Shown here one piece after another: positions 51,946 to 64,000 of a stretch of DNA of 64,000 nucleotides. The stretch lies in assembly GCF_000208745.1 (NCBI RefSeq), contig NC_030853.1, forward strand, positions 30,830,628-30,894,627. Direction: 5' to 3'. The DNA is from Theobroma cacao. Its lineage: Eukaryota; Streptophyta; Magnoliopsida; Malvales; Malvaceae. Position 1 is the stretch's first letter. Every line of letters begins with the position of its first letter. The notes beneath the pieces were generated by a model. That model worked only from the letters and a program-made list of their open reading frames with translations, searched no databases and had not been told where the DNA came from. Both the position numbers and the translations under genes were made by a program.

Positions 51946-52226
51946 CACGTGTAGAGATGTCTCGCGGTCCGTAGATGGTGGAGAGGTGGGGTCGTAGGCT
52001 AGTACTATTCTTTCTTCTTCGGCATGGATAACTCTTGGTAGGCCCACATTCTTGGCCACCAATAATCTAAGACTCCAGGTGACCTCGCTGACTGACACGT
52101 GTCACAGTCGCTTTCATGGAAGAAAACTGTAAGCTTCGATGTCAAGCGCTATTCTTTTTTGGCTCGTGATGAGACTCGCGGTTCATATCGCACCACGAAA
52201 GTTAGATTGCGACTCTTGTCACGTGA
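51946..52226. promoter_or_regulatory. Cluster of three G-boxes (CACGTG)
   Basis: CACGTG occurs at 51946-51951, 52096-52101 and 52220-52225. The second is part of a perfect 12-bp palindrome TGACACGTGTCA (52093-52104); the third is the palindrome TCACGTGA (52219-52226). G-boxes bind bZIP and bHLH factors (ABF/ABI5, PIF). The cluster is about 2.3 kb before the TOPLESS-related start codon and 1.1-1.4 kb from that of APUM24, so the gene it serves is unclear. Confidence 0.55.
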
Positions 52227-54314
52227 CGTTTGAATCTCCATCTATCACTTTTCATAGCGGTTTTTTTAAATTTATTTAAATATTAAAAAAATCTTAAAAT
52301 TATTACACTATAAATATTTTTTTTATTTTTACTCATCAAAATTTTTATTTTTCAATTTATACTCACTCCATCCCTTTAATGTTTATTTAAAAATAATAAC
52401 CGTTAAACTTAATATCAATTGATTTTTTATAATATAATATTAAAAAATATCTCTAGATTATTAAAAAAATTCAAATAAATATTTTATTATTCTCTTATGT
52501 TTAATAAGGTCTCTTATGGTTTTATTTTTTTATCAAAAAAATTCATATGAGTAATGATAGACTATTTGTCATTAGTTAAAATGATCATTATACATTTTAA
52601 AAAAATTCATTATGTTATATTGACATATCATAACATTATTCATTATGATATGCTATTATATTACATCAAAATTTTGTGATATATAATGATAAGTGATATT
52701 TTGATTAAGCCAACTACTAATTATAAATATTTTATTTAGTTCAAAATAAAAATAAATAACTTAATTGATTTAAAATAAAAATACGAATAATTGATTAAAA
52801 AACAAAATAATAAAATTTTATTTAAATTTTTCTGAATAAGTTATAAACCTTTTTAAATATTAAGTATTTTTTATCCACCACACACAACATTATTGCGTGA
52901 AATATATGATAATATTATTACCATGTCAATCATCTTATGACCATGCAAGTCACCATTTAATCACGTCATAAAAATATTATCCATATTCTAATTTGATGAT
53001 TCTTAACTTTTGTAAGTATGAATAACTCTTGTATTTAAATAAGTTACTATAAAATTGTAATACTAGTTGTCACTTGTTTGGACCAAGTTAAAGTTAGTTT
53101 CATTGTGACACAAACTTATTCGACATGTGGAAATTGTTTTATTTTAATGTTTACTCAATTTGATGTGACATTATTCATTAAATATATGTTATACATCAAT
53201 CTTAGAATATCGCTTGATTGGTAAATAAGTAATTGTTTGCAATAAAATGTTTTATAAACTCAATAAGCCATATTATATCCGTGTAGCTTATTTTAAATGG
53301 TAAAATAAATAATAAATATGGATATTTATTTTTTTTAAGTATTTTAAAATAAATGGTTTTTAACTTTTAAACCATTTAATAGTATTAAAAAGCATTGAAT
53401 ATTTATATAATTAAATTTTTTAAAAATTTAATATAAAATATATTAAAACCTATAAAATGGAGTTATAAACTATGGCACATGTTAATGTCATGATAATACA
53501 AAAAACTGAAAAAGAGAAAAAGGCCAAGAATATGAATTTATTTTAACTTTTTTTTTTAGTTTTCGCATTCTTTAATTCCTTGGAAGCTTCCAGTTCCAAG
53601 TTGCTTACCAACTCTGGTTGAGAAATTCTCGCGAGATAGTCTTAAAAAAAGAAACTAAGATCCCGACACGGTTGAAAGGGTCAAGCAGATGCAGCGTAAA
53701 AGTTCGACACGTCATTAAACCGACAATGCAAAGGCATATGCCGGACTTTAGTACCTTTTATTCAATCCACTTAATTTCCCATTTTTGGTTCCGCACTAGC
53801 GACGCGAGTCCCAAGGTTTTTATTTTCTACATCAAACCTCTCTCTGAACCACTTCCACTAAACCATTAACTTCTCTCCATGTAAGCACCTCACTTCCACT
53901 CTCGTTCATTGCAAACCGGTTCTTCCAAGTCCCGTCCGCACATTGTAATAGCCTGAATCCGAATTAGCCTCCACGTACTTATCGTTTCGGAAGGTTATAA
54001 GTACAGAGTGCCTATCAATCTAGTGATAAGTTCGCACACTTATCAATTGAGGTCGGTACGCATCGATAAAAGTGAAACTCACTTTCTCTCTCTTCTTTAT
54101 CTTTTTCTTTTCAATTTTTATTTTCGCTTGGCAGCTTTCCTTCTACTGTTGTCGTTGAACGCCAAGCATGAAATGCAACCGCAAACCCTAGAAATCAGTC
54201 CAAGGACGACCAATTTCTCCACCATTTCTCTCAGCAGTCGCTAACTTCCGAGAGACGCCGTCGTTTCACCACCTCTTCTCTTCTTTTAATTCGCCTCTGA
54301 CCTCCCGTTTTCAA

Positions 54315-54356
54315 CTCTCTCTCTCTCTCTCTCCCTCTGTCGCTCGCTCGCTCGCT
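54315..54356. repeat. CT/CGCT microsatellite in the TOPLESS-related leader
   Basis: A (CT)n run (54315-54337, with one interruption) is followed by CGCT repeated four times to 54356. C/T microsatellites are common in plant 5' UTRs and near transcription starts. Confidence 0.85.
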
Positions 54357-54468
54357 TTCACTCTGTTCTTTTCTGTCTTTTTTTTTTTTGGCTATTTTTG
54401 TTTAAATTAAAAATCCTAACTCCCTAATTTTCAATTTTCAATTTCTCGATCGGCAAAGCTTTGAAGAA

Positions 54469-57400
54469 ATGTCGTCTCTTAGCAGAGAATTAGTGTTCTT
54501 GATTCTCCAATTCCTCGAAGAAGAGAAGTTCAAAGAGACCGTTCACAAGTAAGCGTTTAAAATCAGTTTCATTTTCATTTTTTTATTCCTTTTTTTTTTG
54601 TTGTTTCTGTTGTCGTTTTAATATGAGTTTGTGTCGGTTTTGGTTGAGCGCACAGGTTAGAGCAAGAGTCAGGGTTCTTCTTCAACATGAAATACTTCGA
54701 AGAGAAAGCTCTTGCCGGAGAATGGGACGAAGTTGAGAAATACCTCTCTGGATTCACTAAAGTTGACGATAATCGATATTCGATGAAGATTTATTTTGAG
54801 ATCAGAAAGCAGAAGTATCTAGAAGCTTTGGACCGGTAAACTCTGTTTTTTCTTTTTAATTAATTTGAATGATATGGTATAATTATGTATAATAATATTT
54901 GTTTTGGTTTTTGTTTTGTTTCAGGCATGATAGAGCTAAAGCTGTGGAGATTTTAGTGAAGGATTTGAAGGTTTTTTCGACATTTAATGAAGAACTTTAT
55001 AAGGAAATTACGCAGCTTTTAACGCTAGAGAACTTTAGGTAATTAAGATTGTGGAATTTGATGGTTGGTTCTAGATGTAGAATTAAATGTAATTTAAGTT
55101 TTTCGTTTTTGATATGATGTAGGGAAAATGAGCAGTTATCAAAGTATGGAGATACTAAATCGGCTCGGAGCATAATGCTGGTTGAGCTTAAGAAACTAAT
55201 AGAAGCGAATCCCTTGTTCCGGGAGAAACTTGTTTTGCCTACATTAAAGGCATCTCGGTTGCGAACTTTGATTAATCAAAGGTGAATTTTACATTTTGTT
55301 GCAGGATATAGTTTTTGGTTGTAATGGTAAATGGATGATGTGGAATCTGACTGATTGTATATTTGCAGTTTGAATTGGCAACACCAGCTGTGTAAAAATC
55401 CTAGGCCTAATCCAGATATTAAAACCTTATTCACTGATCACAGTTGTTCACCTCCGAATGGGGCTCGTGCACCTACTCCAGTAACTCTTCCAGTTGCAGC
55501 AGTTGCTAAGCCTTCAACCTATGCTCCACTTGGAGCGCATGGTGGAGTATGATCCTAATGTTTCCTATAGTTTTGAATCATGGATGTTGTTGATGCATGA
55601 TTCTCATGCTGACCTTAGGATGTCTTTTCTTCCTGTTATGATATTGCAGCCTTTTCCACCACCACCACCACCACCTGCTGCTGCTGCAAATGCTAATGCT
55701 TTAGCTGGCTGGATGGCAAATGCCAATCCTTCCTCATCAGTCCAATCTGCCATCGTTGCTGCTTCTGCATCATCATTGCCTGTTCCTCAAAATCAAGGTA
55801 AAATTAATGTGCTATCATGGTTGGCATTTTGGTAGTCAAACTCATTGTGTTTTAAGCAGGAATACTTTCAGTTTCTACAATTATCCTTAGATATTGTATT
55901 TATGCTAGTAGAATTATCAGTGGCATATATTGGATTGCATCTATCCTTTGTGTTTTTTGTTCTCTCTTCATATCCCTGTTAATAAAGATGTATGGATGAT
56001 CGTGAGGAAAGGGCTGTTGAGAAACTCCAATACTTGGCTTGTGTATTTGTTAAACTGGATATAAGTTTTATTTAAAGAGGGGCATTCTGTTTAGTCCTAA
56101 ATCTTGATATGGACTTGTCAACTGTTAAAATAATATATCAATGATCTATAATTTCCTTCATTTGAAATGGTTTAAAGGAGTGTTTAAAAAAACAATAAAA
56201 AGAAAGGAAGAGAGAACGAAGTGGGGGAGGGGGGGGGTTTAGATTGTACCAATTTCTTCTTGTTTGATTAATTCCTTAGGTATATAACTAACCTAATTTT
56301 GTTTTGAATGTTACAGCAGTCTCAGTTTTGAAACATCCAAGAACAGCATCAAATATGCTTGGAATGATTGAGTATGGGAGCACTGATCATGAGCACTTAA
56401 TGAAACGATTGCGGACTGCACAATCTGTTGATGAGGTAAATCTTCAAGAGGTCATTTTCTTCCATGGCAGTTCTAGATACTTCCCCACATATTTTGCAAC
56501 TATGCTGTAATATATAGATAATAATTATGGGAATTCTTAATTAATGTGTTTAGGTCACATATCCTGCTCCTCCTCAACAAGCTTCATGGTCACTTGATGA
56601 CCTACCAAGATCTGTTGCTTGTACCATTCACCAGGGATCCAATGTGACAAGCATGGATTTCCATCCTTCTCATGATACATTACTTGCTGGTAAAATCACT
56701 GACAACTTTACAAACCATCTTGCCTCGAGTGATTTTAGATTAAAATTCATTCGTTTAGTTCAGTTGCTATGGGTTGTGTTTTCTTAACTTGCTTCTTGCA
56801 TCTTTCTAAATAGTTGGTTGTAGCAATGGTGAAATTTCCTTATGGGAACTTAGCATGCGAGAGAGATTGGTGTCAAAACCATTCAAGATATGGGATATGG
56901 CTACTTGTTCAGTTCCATTTCAGGTTGATATCTCATCTTTGAGTTAAAAAAAATCATATATTTTATTTTCTTATTTCTTTTTCTTTTCTGGACCACTAAA
57001 ATGATACATATTTGAGAGTTGTAGATTACTGATTCACACCATCAATTTGAATGAGTTAAATATGTCTGAATTATTTGACAAGAACTCTATTTGCTTGTGA
57101 TCAGTGTCCATAAAGGCATGTTAGTTTAGTAATTTCAGTTGTAATGTTACTGAAGAATTGGACAATCTCCTTTTTAAAATATTTCTCTTCTCTATCAAAA
57201 CTATACTTCAACTATATTAACCATGTCCTGCCGACTCATCAACTGAGTTGTCTTTTTTTTCGCCACCATCTTTCCCTTTTCTTTAAAATGTATTTTGAAA
57301 CAAGATAAGGTTTATACTTTCGCTTGATATTACTGGAATGCTGGAAGTTTGGCAACATATAAGGATTATAATTGAGAGTCTCTTGCAGGCTAGTATTGTT

Positions 57401-60400
57401 AAGGAGTCATCCATATCTGTAAGTCGTGTAGCTTGGAGCCCAGATGGAAGTTTGATTGGTATGTGCTGCAACAGTGATTTACCTCTAATAAGTGCAGTTT
57501 TGAGCTTCTTTATAGAACTTTTCTTGGTGCAGGAGTTGCATTTACAAAGCATCTTGTTCATTTGCATGTGTATCAAGCATCTAATGATCTACGTCCACAT
57601 CTAGAGGTATGTTTTTAATTCACTTTCTTATACTTTGCTCAAGGCGGCATCACTCTTAAATGTAAACTGATAATTGCCGTCTGATTTCTGATAGATTGAT
57701 GCCCATGTGGGTGGCGTAAATGACTTAGCTTTCGCTCATCCAAACAAAAAACTCTGTGTTGTTACTTGTGGAGATGATAAGTTAATAAAGGTAGGGAATA
57801 AAATTGTCTGTATTTTTTTATCTTTAAACTTCATGTGTTCTCAGTTTCATTGACAACTGTAGGTGTGGGATTTGTCTGGAAGTAGGCTTTTTAATTTTGA
57901 AGGCCATGAGGCGCCTGTTTATTCTGTTTGTCCTCACCAGAAGGAAAATATTCAGGTAGGCGTTTTCTTTAAATAATGTCTGGATGATAATTTATGCCTT
58001 AATGAAACCTACTTGACTACTAAATCTGCACATCTCATTTTATGGAGGAAAGCTGTATTGTAGATGACAATTTGTACCCTAATTCTTTTATCACTTTGCA
58101 TGCTGGTCCCTACATAAGATCCGAAGGCAGTGGTGCCTGTGCATTTTTGCATCCATGTTGGTCACTGAGTCTTAATTTATTTGTTTCTATATTTAATCTG
58201 TTTCTTGTTTTCCTTGGTTTTTATCAGGTCTGAGCTTGAAAAATGTTTTGTAGCATATGAAATATGTTATTTCAATTTTGAACTATTTATGCATCCAACT
58301 ATTGCATGATCCTCTGTCATATTGTTGCAGTTTATATTTTCAACTGCTGTTGATGGCAAAATCAAGGCTTGGTTGTATGACAATATGGGCTCTAGGGTTG
58401 ACTATGATGCTCCTGGACAGTGGTGTACCACGATGCTCTACAGTGCTGATGGTAGCAGGTAAGTAGATGAAAACTTAGTGTAGTATCTACAAAGGGTTAG
58501 CTTTTTTCTCTTAGACTGATCTACAAATCTTCTTAGCCGTATATGAAATGTTACAAATTAACAATCCTCTCTCTAATTCAGATTATTCTCTTGTGGGACA
58601 AGTAAAGATGGAGATTCATTCCTGGTTGAATGGAATGAAAGTGAAGGAAAAATAAAGAGGACGTATTCTGGTTTTAGAAAGAACTCTCCCGGAGTAGTAC
58701 AATTTGACACAACAAGGAATCGCTTTTTGGCTGTTGGTGATGATAGCCAGATAAAATTTTGGGATATGGACAATACAAATATTCTCACCAGCACAGAAGC
58801 TGAGGGGGGACTTCTGGTTAGCATCTCATTTTTAATTTGAGCTTCCCTTTTATCTATCTTTTGCAGATTGGATGAACAGATGACTTTGGTTTCAAATTGG
58901 TTATCTTACTTGATATTGTGATGGTATAGAGTCTTCCCCGATTGAGATTCAACAAGGAAGGAAATTTGCTTGTTGTTACTACAGCAGACAATGGATTCAA
59001 GGTTCTTGCAAATGCCAATGGTCTTAGAGCATTAAGGGCACTGGACGCTCGATCTTATGAAGCATCCAGAACACCACTTGAGATGAAGGTTATTATCTTC
59101 CACTGCAATGCTACCTTACATTGCATTTGTTATGTTATGAACTTTTATTGACAACTTGATTTTAGTGCTTGATTGTGGATCAGGTATCTAATTCTGCTAT
59201 GGGTACAAGCATCGGTCCAGCAGTTAGCAAAGTAGAACGTGTAGACAGTCCTGCCAGGCCTACTCCTATTCTTGTATGCTGCACGTGCACTAAGCTTTAC
59301 TTTCTGTTGATAGTTTACCTTTTGGTTAGAAAATGAGTATCAATTGCTTCACATGATAAACAACATAAAAACTTATTACACTAAAGTTGAGATATCGTAC
59401 AGAACTATCAAAAAACTAAAACCTTTCCTCTATAAAATATTTTATTGGAAAATCTAATATTTTCTATTGCTTAGATAAATTGCCAAAAATATTTTCTGTT
59501 TTGAATCTTGTAGAAAACATTTTACATCATAACCCAGTTTCAAAAATTTTTTTAATCTTCAGTAATTTTCTGCTACAGCACCATAAAAAGATTAACATTC
59601 ATCAATTATGCCAGACATCCAAAACATTTTTCAACATTAAAAATATTATATATATAATATTTAACCCTTTTCATTTATTTATTTCTCATGATATTGTTAT
59701 ACTGGTTAGTTTTGGTAAGTGAATAAATTGGAAATTAAAAGAAATGAGAGATTTTCGTGTGTGAAAAACGTATTTCCTATGTTTTATAAATATTTTTCTT
59801 TAATTGACCTTAATTATTTTTTATTATATTAAAAATTGTAATATTTTAGTAAAAATAATTGTAATGATATGATCCCTGTGAAATAATTGAATAAAAATAA
59901 TTAATGGTGCTTTGTTGGGAAAAAGAATAATAAATAAAGAGATTAAAAAAAAACTTTATTATTTTATTGTTTTGTGAGATTGATCCCACAAAAAGGGGAG
60001 GGCAATATTTTCTAAATGGGATTGATCCTAAGGTTTATAGGTTCGATCTTTGAGAGAGAAGGCAGATTGAAAATGTCTTATGCCTTATGCCCTTCTTGGG
60101 CATAAGACATTTTATGCCAGTCAACACAATTTTTTCTGTTGATTCGCAAAACATTTTACATTCGTGAAAAGTTTTTCCCTTTTTAAACAAGTGAAAAAGC
60201 TGAAAAACTTTTCTGGAAAGTCTTTATAGCCTTACCAAACGAGCTGCAATTTCACAACTTTCTCAAAATAGCGTCTAATTCTATTTGCAATTTCTTGTAG
60301 AATGGAGTTGAACCGATGAGTAGAGGCATTGAAAAGCCAAGAACTTTGGAGGATGTGTCTGATAAAACAAAGCCTTGGGAACTAACTGAGATTGTTGACC

Positions 60401-62644
60401 CTTCTCAGTGTCGAACAGTCACCATGCCAGACAACTTGGATACTGCCAGCAAGGTTTTACTTTAATATTTTTTTTAGTCTCTCTTCTCTTTTGTTTTTAA
60501 CAGTATCTGTCAGGACTATCTTGTTCAGTTTATCATTTTTATGATTAATTAATATGCTTTTATATCAAGGTTGCTCGACTTCTTTACACAAATTCTGGTG
60601 TTGGGGTTCTGGCTCTTGGGACGAATGGGATCCAGAAGCTATGGAAATGGAGCCGCAGTGAACAAAATCCTAGTGGCAAGGTGATTTATTCTTTGCAGAC
60701 ATTTATATGTAATTACTCATTAAAATATACATGCAAATGTTTGTATTCCCGTGTTGTACATATGATATTGGTAGAAAAAGTTTCCTTGTATAACTTTTTT
60801 TCCATCTTTTGTGGTTTTATAGGCAACTGCTAGCATTGTCCCACAACATTGGCAACCAAACAGTGGTCTTCTGATGACTAATGATGTCCCAGATAATTCT
60901 GAAGATGCAGTTCCATGCATAGCACTGTCAAAGAATGACTCTTATGTAATGTCTGCATGCGGTGGAAAGGTTTCATTGTTTAATATGATGACATTCAAGG
61001 TAAATTAATATGTATTTCACAATCTTTTCTGTTCTGACTCTGTAATTTTGAATAAGGTGGAGTTTATAGTGATCATTTACTTAATATGGAATTGCATTGA
61101 TTTGCAGGTAATGACAACTTTTATGCCACCTCCTCCAGCTCCCACCTTCCTGGCATTTCATCCTCAAGATAATAATATCATAGCGATTGGAATGGAAGAC
61201 TCAGCCATTCATATTTACAATGTCAGGGTGGATGAAGTAAGATGATTCAAGTCTTTTTTTTAACTCACATTAATAGCAATACCTTTCAATATTCATTATG
61301 AAAGGAGGTGGTTTTTTTCTGTTAGGTTAAAACAAAATTGAAGGGTCACCAAAATCACATCACTGGTTTAGCATTTTCCACCAGCCTTAAAATCCTGGTC
61401 TCTTCGGGTGCTGATGCTCGGGTATGCTTCACCATCAAAACCTCTGTGTATGGTTGTGTGCCCTTGTGCCTATCATTTTTTGTAATTAAAACATGGTTAA
61501 GTTGAAAAAGAGAGCACAGATACTTTGTTTGGTTGCCTAGATGATAAGAGTAATTATTGAAGGTTGCAATTTGTCTGTTATTGGAAAAGAGATTATGGGT
61601 TCTGATTGCCTTTCTTAATGGTTTTCATTTTTCTCTTCTTGCCTCAGAAACAAAAGAAACTAATTTCACTTTCCCGAAAAGAAACTTCTCTGCCATTATG
61701 CCGTAATCATTTTTAGTGCCTCTTGTTTTGTCCCGTTTTTATTTTCTTTTCTTGTTGGTAGATAAATATGACCAGTGGTTCTTATTACCCTTTATCACTG
61801 CTGATGTTATTGACTTCTTTGTTTGTAGCTTTTCTTTTGGAATGCTGATGACTGGGAAAAGATAAAATCAGTTGCACTTCAAATGCCAGCTGGAAAGGCA
61901 CCTCAGGGTGACACTCGAGTGCAATTCCACACTGATCAAGTTCGCTTGTTAGTATTCCATGAAACACAACTTGCAGTATATGATGCTAACAAGATGGAAC
62001 GCATTCGGCAGGTAAAATGCTACACCTTATGTGATGAATTTAAATATGTGGTGAACAAATTTTTATTTTCTTTCACATTGCAGTGGATGCCACAAGAAGT
62101 ACTTTCTTCACCTATATCTAGCGCAGCATATTCCTGCAACAGCCAACTAGTTTATGCTACTTTTACTGATGGTAACATTGGAATATTTGACGCTGATAGT
62201 CTGAGGCTAAGATGTCGTATTGCACCATCTGCTTATATCTCTCCAGCGTTGTTGAACAGGTAAAGCAATACAGCTTATATCACCACGTTATTGCCTTTGG
62301 TTTTTCTCTTGAGTGATCCAATGCTTTGTTTATTCATGTGATGCTTTGAAAAGCCTTGCATATGATCAGTAACTTGGTTTAACATGAAACATGCATGTAT
62401 GGACTTATGTTCGATTTCAATGTTTTACTGTGACAGCCAAACTGTATACCCACTAGTTGTCACAGCACACCCACAGGATGCCAATCAGTTTGCTGTGGGA
62501 CTGACAGATGGCTCTGTTAAAGTTATAGAACCCTCGGAGATGGAGAGGAAGTTGGGACTGCCTATGCCTGTCGATAATGGAACAGAGAATGGCAGGACGG
62601 CAACATCATCCACCACCAACACTTCTGAGCAGCTGCAGAGATGA
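54469..62644 (+). CDS. TPR2: TOPLESS-related transcriptional corepressor (TPR2-like)
   Basis: Groucho/Tup1-type corepressor recruited by EAR-motif proteins such as Aux/IAA and JAZ-NINJA. Twenty-five exons (54469..54548, 54656..54835, 54925..55038, 55123..55281, 55369..55546, 55650..55797, 56317..56435, 56554..56689, 56814..56923, 57389..57458, 57533..57606, 57695..57790, 57863..57955, 58331..58458, 58582..58816, 58930..59088, 59184..59273, 60301..60453, 60570..60680, 60823..60999, 61108..61236, 61326..61421, 61829..62011, 62084..62259, 62437..62644) give 1133 residues. LisH (MSSLSRELVFLILQFLEEEK) and CTLH motifs form the N-terminal EAR-binding domain through about residue 210 (SLNWQHQLCKNPRPNPDIKT). 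A Pro/Ala linker with a PPPPPPP run follows, then two WD40 propellers (for example FEGHEAPVYSVCPHQKENIQ, KGHQNHITGLAFS). The GLLSLPRLRFNKEG variant favours TPR2/TPR3 over TPL/TPR1. Intron 17 is unusually long at 1027 bp. Confidence 0.96.
60071..60112. repeat. Perfect 14-bp inverted repeat inside intron 17 of the TPR2-like gene
   Basis: AAATGTCTTATGCC (60071-60084) and GGCATAAGACATTT (60099-60112) are exact reverse complements around a 14-nt spacer. Intron RNA could fold a stable hairpin here. Confidence 0.85.
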
Positions 62645-64000
62645 TAAATTAACTACCCTTTCTGCTTCGTAAATTGTAAATCATCCATGTATAATTTGTA
62701 GTTTGTCCATTTAAATGTGCCTAAATATACGTGTTTGAGCATATAGGGGAAAAAAGCAAATGTTAGATCAGTTGAGCAAGATATATTCATGTATGTATAT
62801 TAGACGCTAATCTCTCTGATAAATGTGACATTCAATTGCTACTTTATTTCATTTCTCTGATAAAACTGACATTCAGTTGCTGTTTTCAGATGATTAGCTA
62901 GTTTTTGAGTAAATGCCGTTCGGATTTCCAAGGGCATTACAAGTAAGAAACTCTGTCAACTCTTCGCCTTTAGGATTCTTTTCTGCTGGATCTGCTCCTA
63001 GGAATCTACTTTTTGTTTGGAAGGAGTAGGGCAAGTAAATTTGAAAATGTATCAAGGAAAAGAAAATTTAACTAAAATTGGAAACCAAATAAATTTGTTA
63101 GTTTTAGAATAATTTAAATGGTTACGAATATAGTTATAAAAGATTTGATTACAAATATAATATCTCACATGTGGTTTGCTTTTTAAAGTTAATATAAAAA
63201 GGGAAATAGAAATAAAAACAAAATGACCCTTAATACAATTAAACCTCCAAATAATATGACCCTTGATCCCCATGAATATGGGCCCTGTTAGAGGAACTGC
63301 TGCCACTGCCCACTTCCTCCCCACTTGAACTGAACCAAGAGAAACATGCGGCAGTGGCACAAAGGATAAACCTGCCACTTGGCAGATGCTAGTTCTGTAC
63401 TCTGCTCACATCATGCTTGTTGGTAGATTGGCTTTGTCCCCTCCCCCTTAACTTCCAAGTCCCAAGTTTTGTTTCTTTTAAGCATGCCACTTCGTTAGAG
63501 AGCAGTGAAGTTCTCCAGCCAGGCCAATCTTCTTTGGTCTTGTAATTTTTGCTCCAAATCAGCATCTTTAGTTTCACTTATTATTGTGAACTCTTGGGAA
63601 CTCGGGCTCGTTCCCCCATTGGATTTGCTCTTCAGTGTCTTATGTTAAAACTGTGCCGAATCGGTATCGTCTGGAAGTCTGGAAGTGCTTCTGTAGTTCT
63701 CCTGATCATTGCATTATAATAGAAGATGCTTCATTTTGTAGGGCCCCGAGTCGGTAATGGCTTCAGGAAAAATGATACAGACAAAAGCCCCTGCAGGGCT
63801 GTTCTTTTGTTTTTTCACATTGGGTCAGCATGAATCTGTCTAATTCGTAGAAACCCTTAACTGTATAGGATTATGGTACACCTGCTTACGGATCTTGTCA
63901 CTTTGGACTCTTCTTGCTACTCGGAATGATCTGTGGTTCTCAGCTTGATCATTATTGTTGGTAGTATTTCGATATCGGAAGAGCTCTAACATGTCATGTT
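62645..64000. other. 3' flank of the TPR2-like gene to the window end
   Basis: 3' UTR of the TPR2-like gene to about 62900, then AT-rich sequence to 63250, then more balanced sequence to the end that could belong to the next gene's untranslated region. I can support no coding exon. Confidence 0.4.

Larger units (their letters stand above)
51014..54468. other. Long divergent intergenic region upstream of the TOPLESS-related gene
   Basis: 51060-51800 and 52260-53550 are strongly AT-rich with no coding potential. Between them sits a GC-balanced island (51820-52260) with three G-boxes (separate entry). From 53580 to 54468 the sequence is promoter- and leader-like, with C/T-rich stretches, a telo-like AAACCCTAG near 54184 and a CT microsatellite. 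No protein-coding gene is supported; a 90-codon minus-strand frame within the island lacks any recognisable feature. Confidence 0.45.

Noticed and set aside
51826..52098. 90-codon minus-strand frame inside the G-box island
   Set aside because: No family features, no plausible splice partners; the island is better explained as regulatory.
63300..63360. 10-bp inverted repeat TGCCACTGCC/GGCAGTGGCA considered as a microRNA precursor
   Set aside because: The stem is only 10 bp with a 39-nt loop and mismatches on both sides, far below plant microRNA criteria.

Overview
This is a nuclear genomic window from a dicotyledonous flowering plant, probably a rosid. The grounds are GT-AG introns that interrupt almost every gene, AT-rich intergenic DNA, plant-only families (MORF, group VII ERF, PX/PH-type PLD zeta, TOPLESS-related) and plant promoter signatures. 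I cannot name the species. All exon coordinates below were derived by hand from splice consensus, reading-frame phase and recalled family sequences. No alignment was run.

Layout: (1) 1-1196 +, a MORF5/6-type organellar RNA-editing factor, cut off by the left window edge; (2) 2466-4521 +, a disordered-N-terminus/TPR protein; (3) 7895-9110 +, a RAP2.3/EBP-like group VII ERF carrying the Met-Cys oxygen-sensing N-degron; (4) 14870-15496 -, an intronless glycine-rich protein with one hydrophobic segment; (5) 16964-18416 +, ribosomal protein eL19; (6) 20056-27674 +, phospholipase D zeta 1 (20 exons); (7) 29981-31534 +, a clade E PP2C of the EGR type; (8) 32304-34263 +, a conserved protein with a gamma-glutamylcyclotransferase-like start motif; (9) 35377-39179 -, a class 3 lipase; (10) 43783-45356 +, a J-domain protein; (11) 45933-50844 -, the nucleolar Pumilio protein APUM24; (12) 54469-62644 +, a TOPLESS-related corepressor, TPR2-like (25 exons).

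These genes do not form one pathway. Instead the order TPR protein - RAP2.3 - RPL19 - PLDzeta1 - EGR3 - APUM24 - TPR2 matches, from memory, the Arabidopsis run At3g16760 - At3g16770 - At3g16780 - At3g16785 - At3g16800 - At3g16810 - At3g16830. The window is therefore an old conserved gene neighbourhood. The glycine-rich, cyclotransferase-like, lipase and J-domain genes are interleaved in it.

Between genes I find a non-autonomous hAT-type element with an 8-bp target duplication (12799-13435), a tRNA-derived SINE with a 15-bp target duplication (14112-14201), a second SINE-like remnant inside an intron, several young tandem duplications (units of about 99, 49, 40 and 40 bp), a dispersed diverged repeat family, a G-box cluster in a GC-balanced island (51820-52260), and site II/telo-box promoter architecture at the ribosomal protein gene. 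I see no CRISPR array, operon, rRNA or tRNA gene, and nothing that I would call a new biological system. The most interesting items are splice-level oddities, the transposon insertions and the unexplained island upstream of the TOPLESS-related gene.
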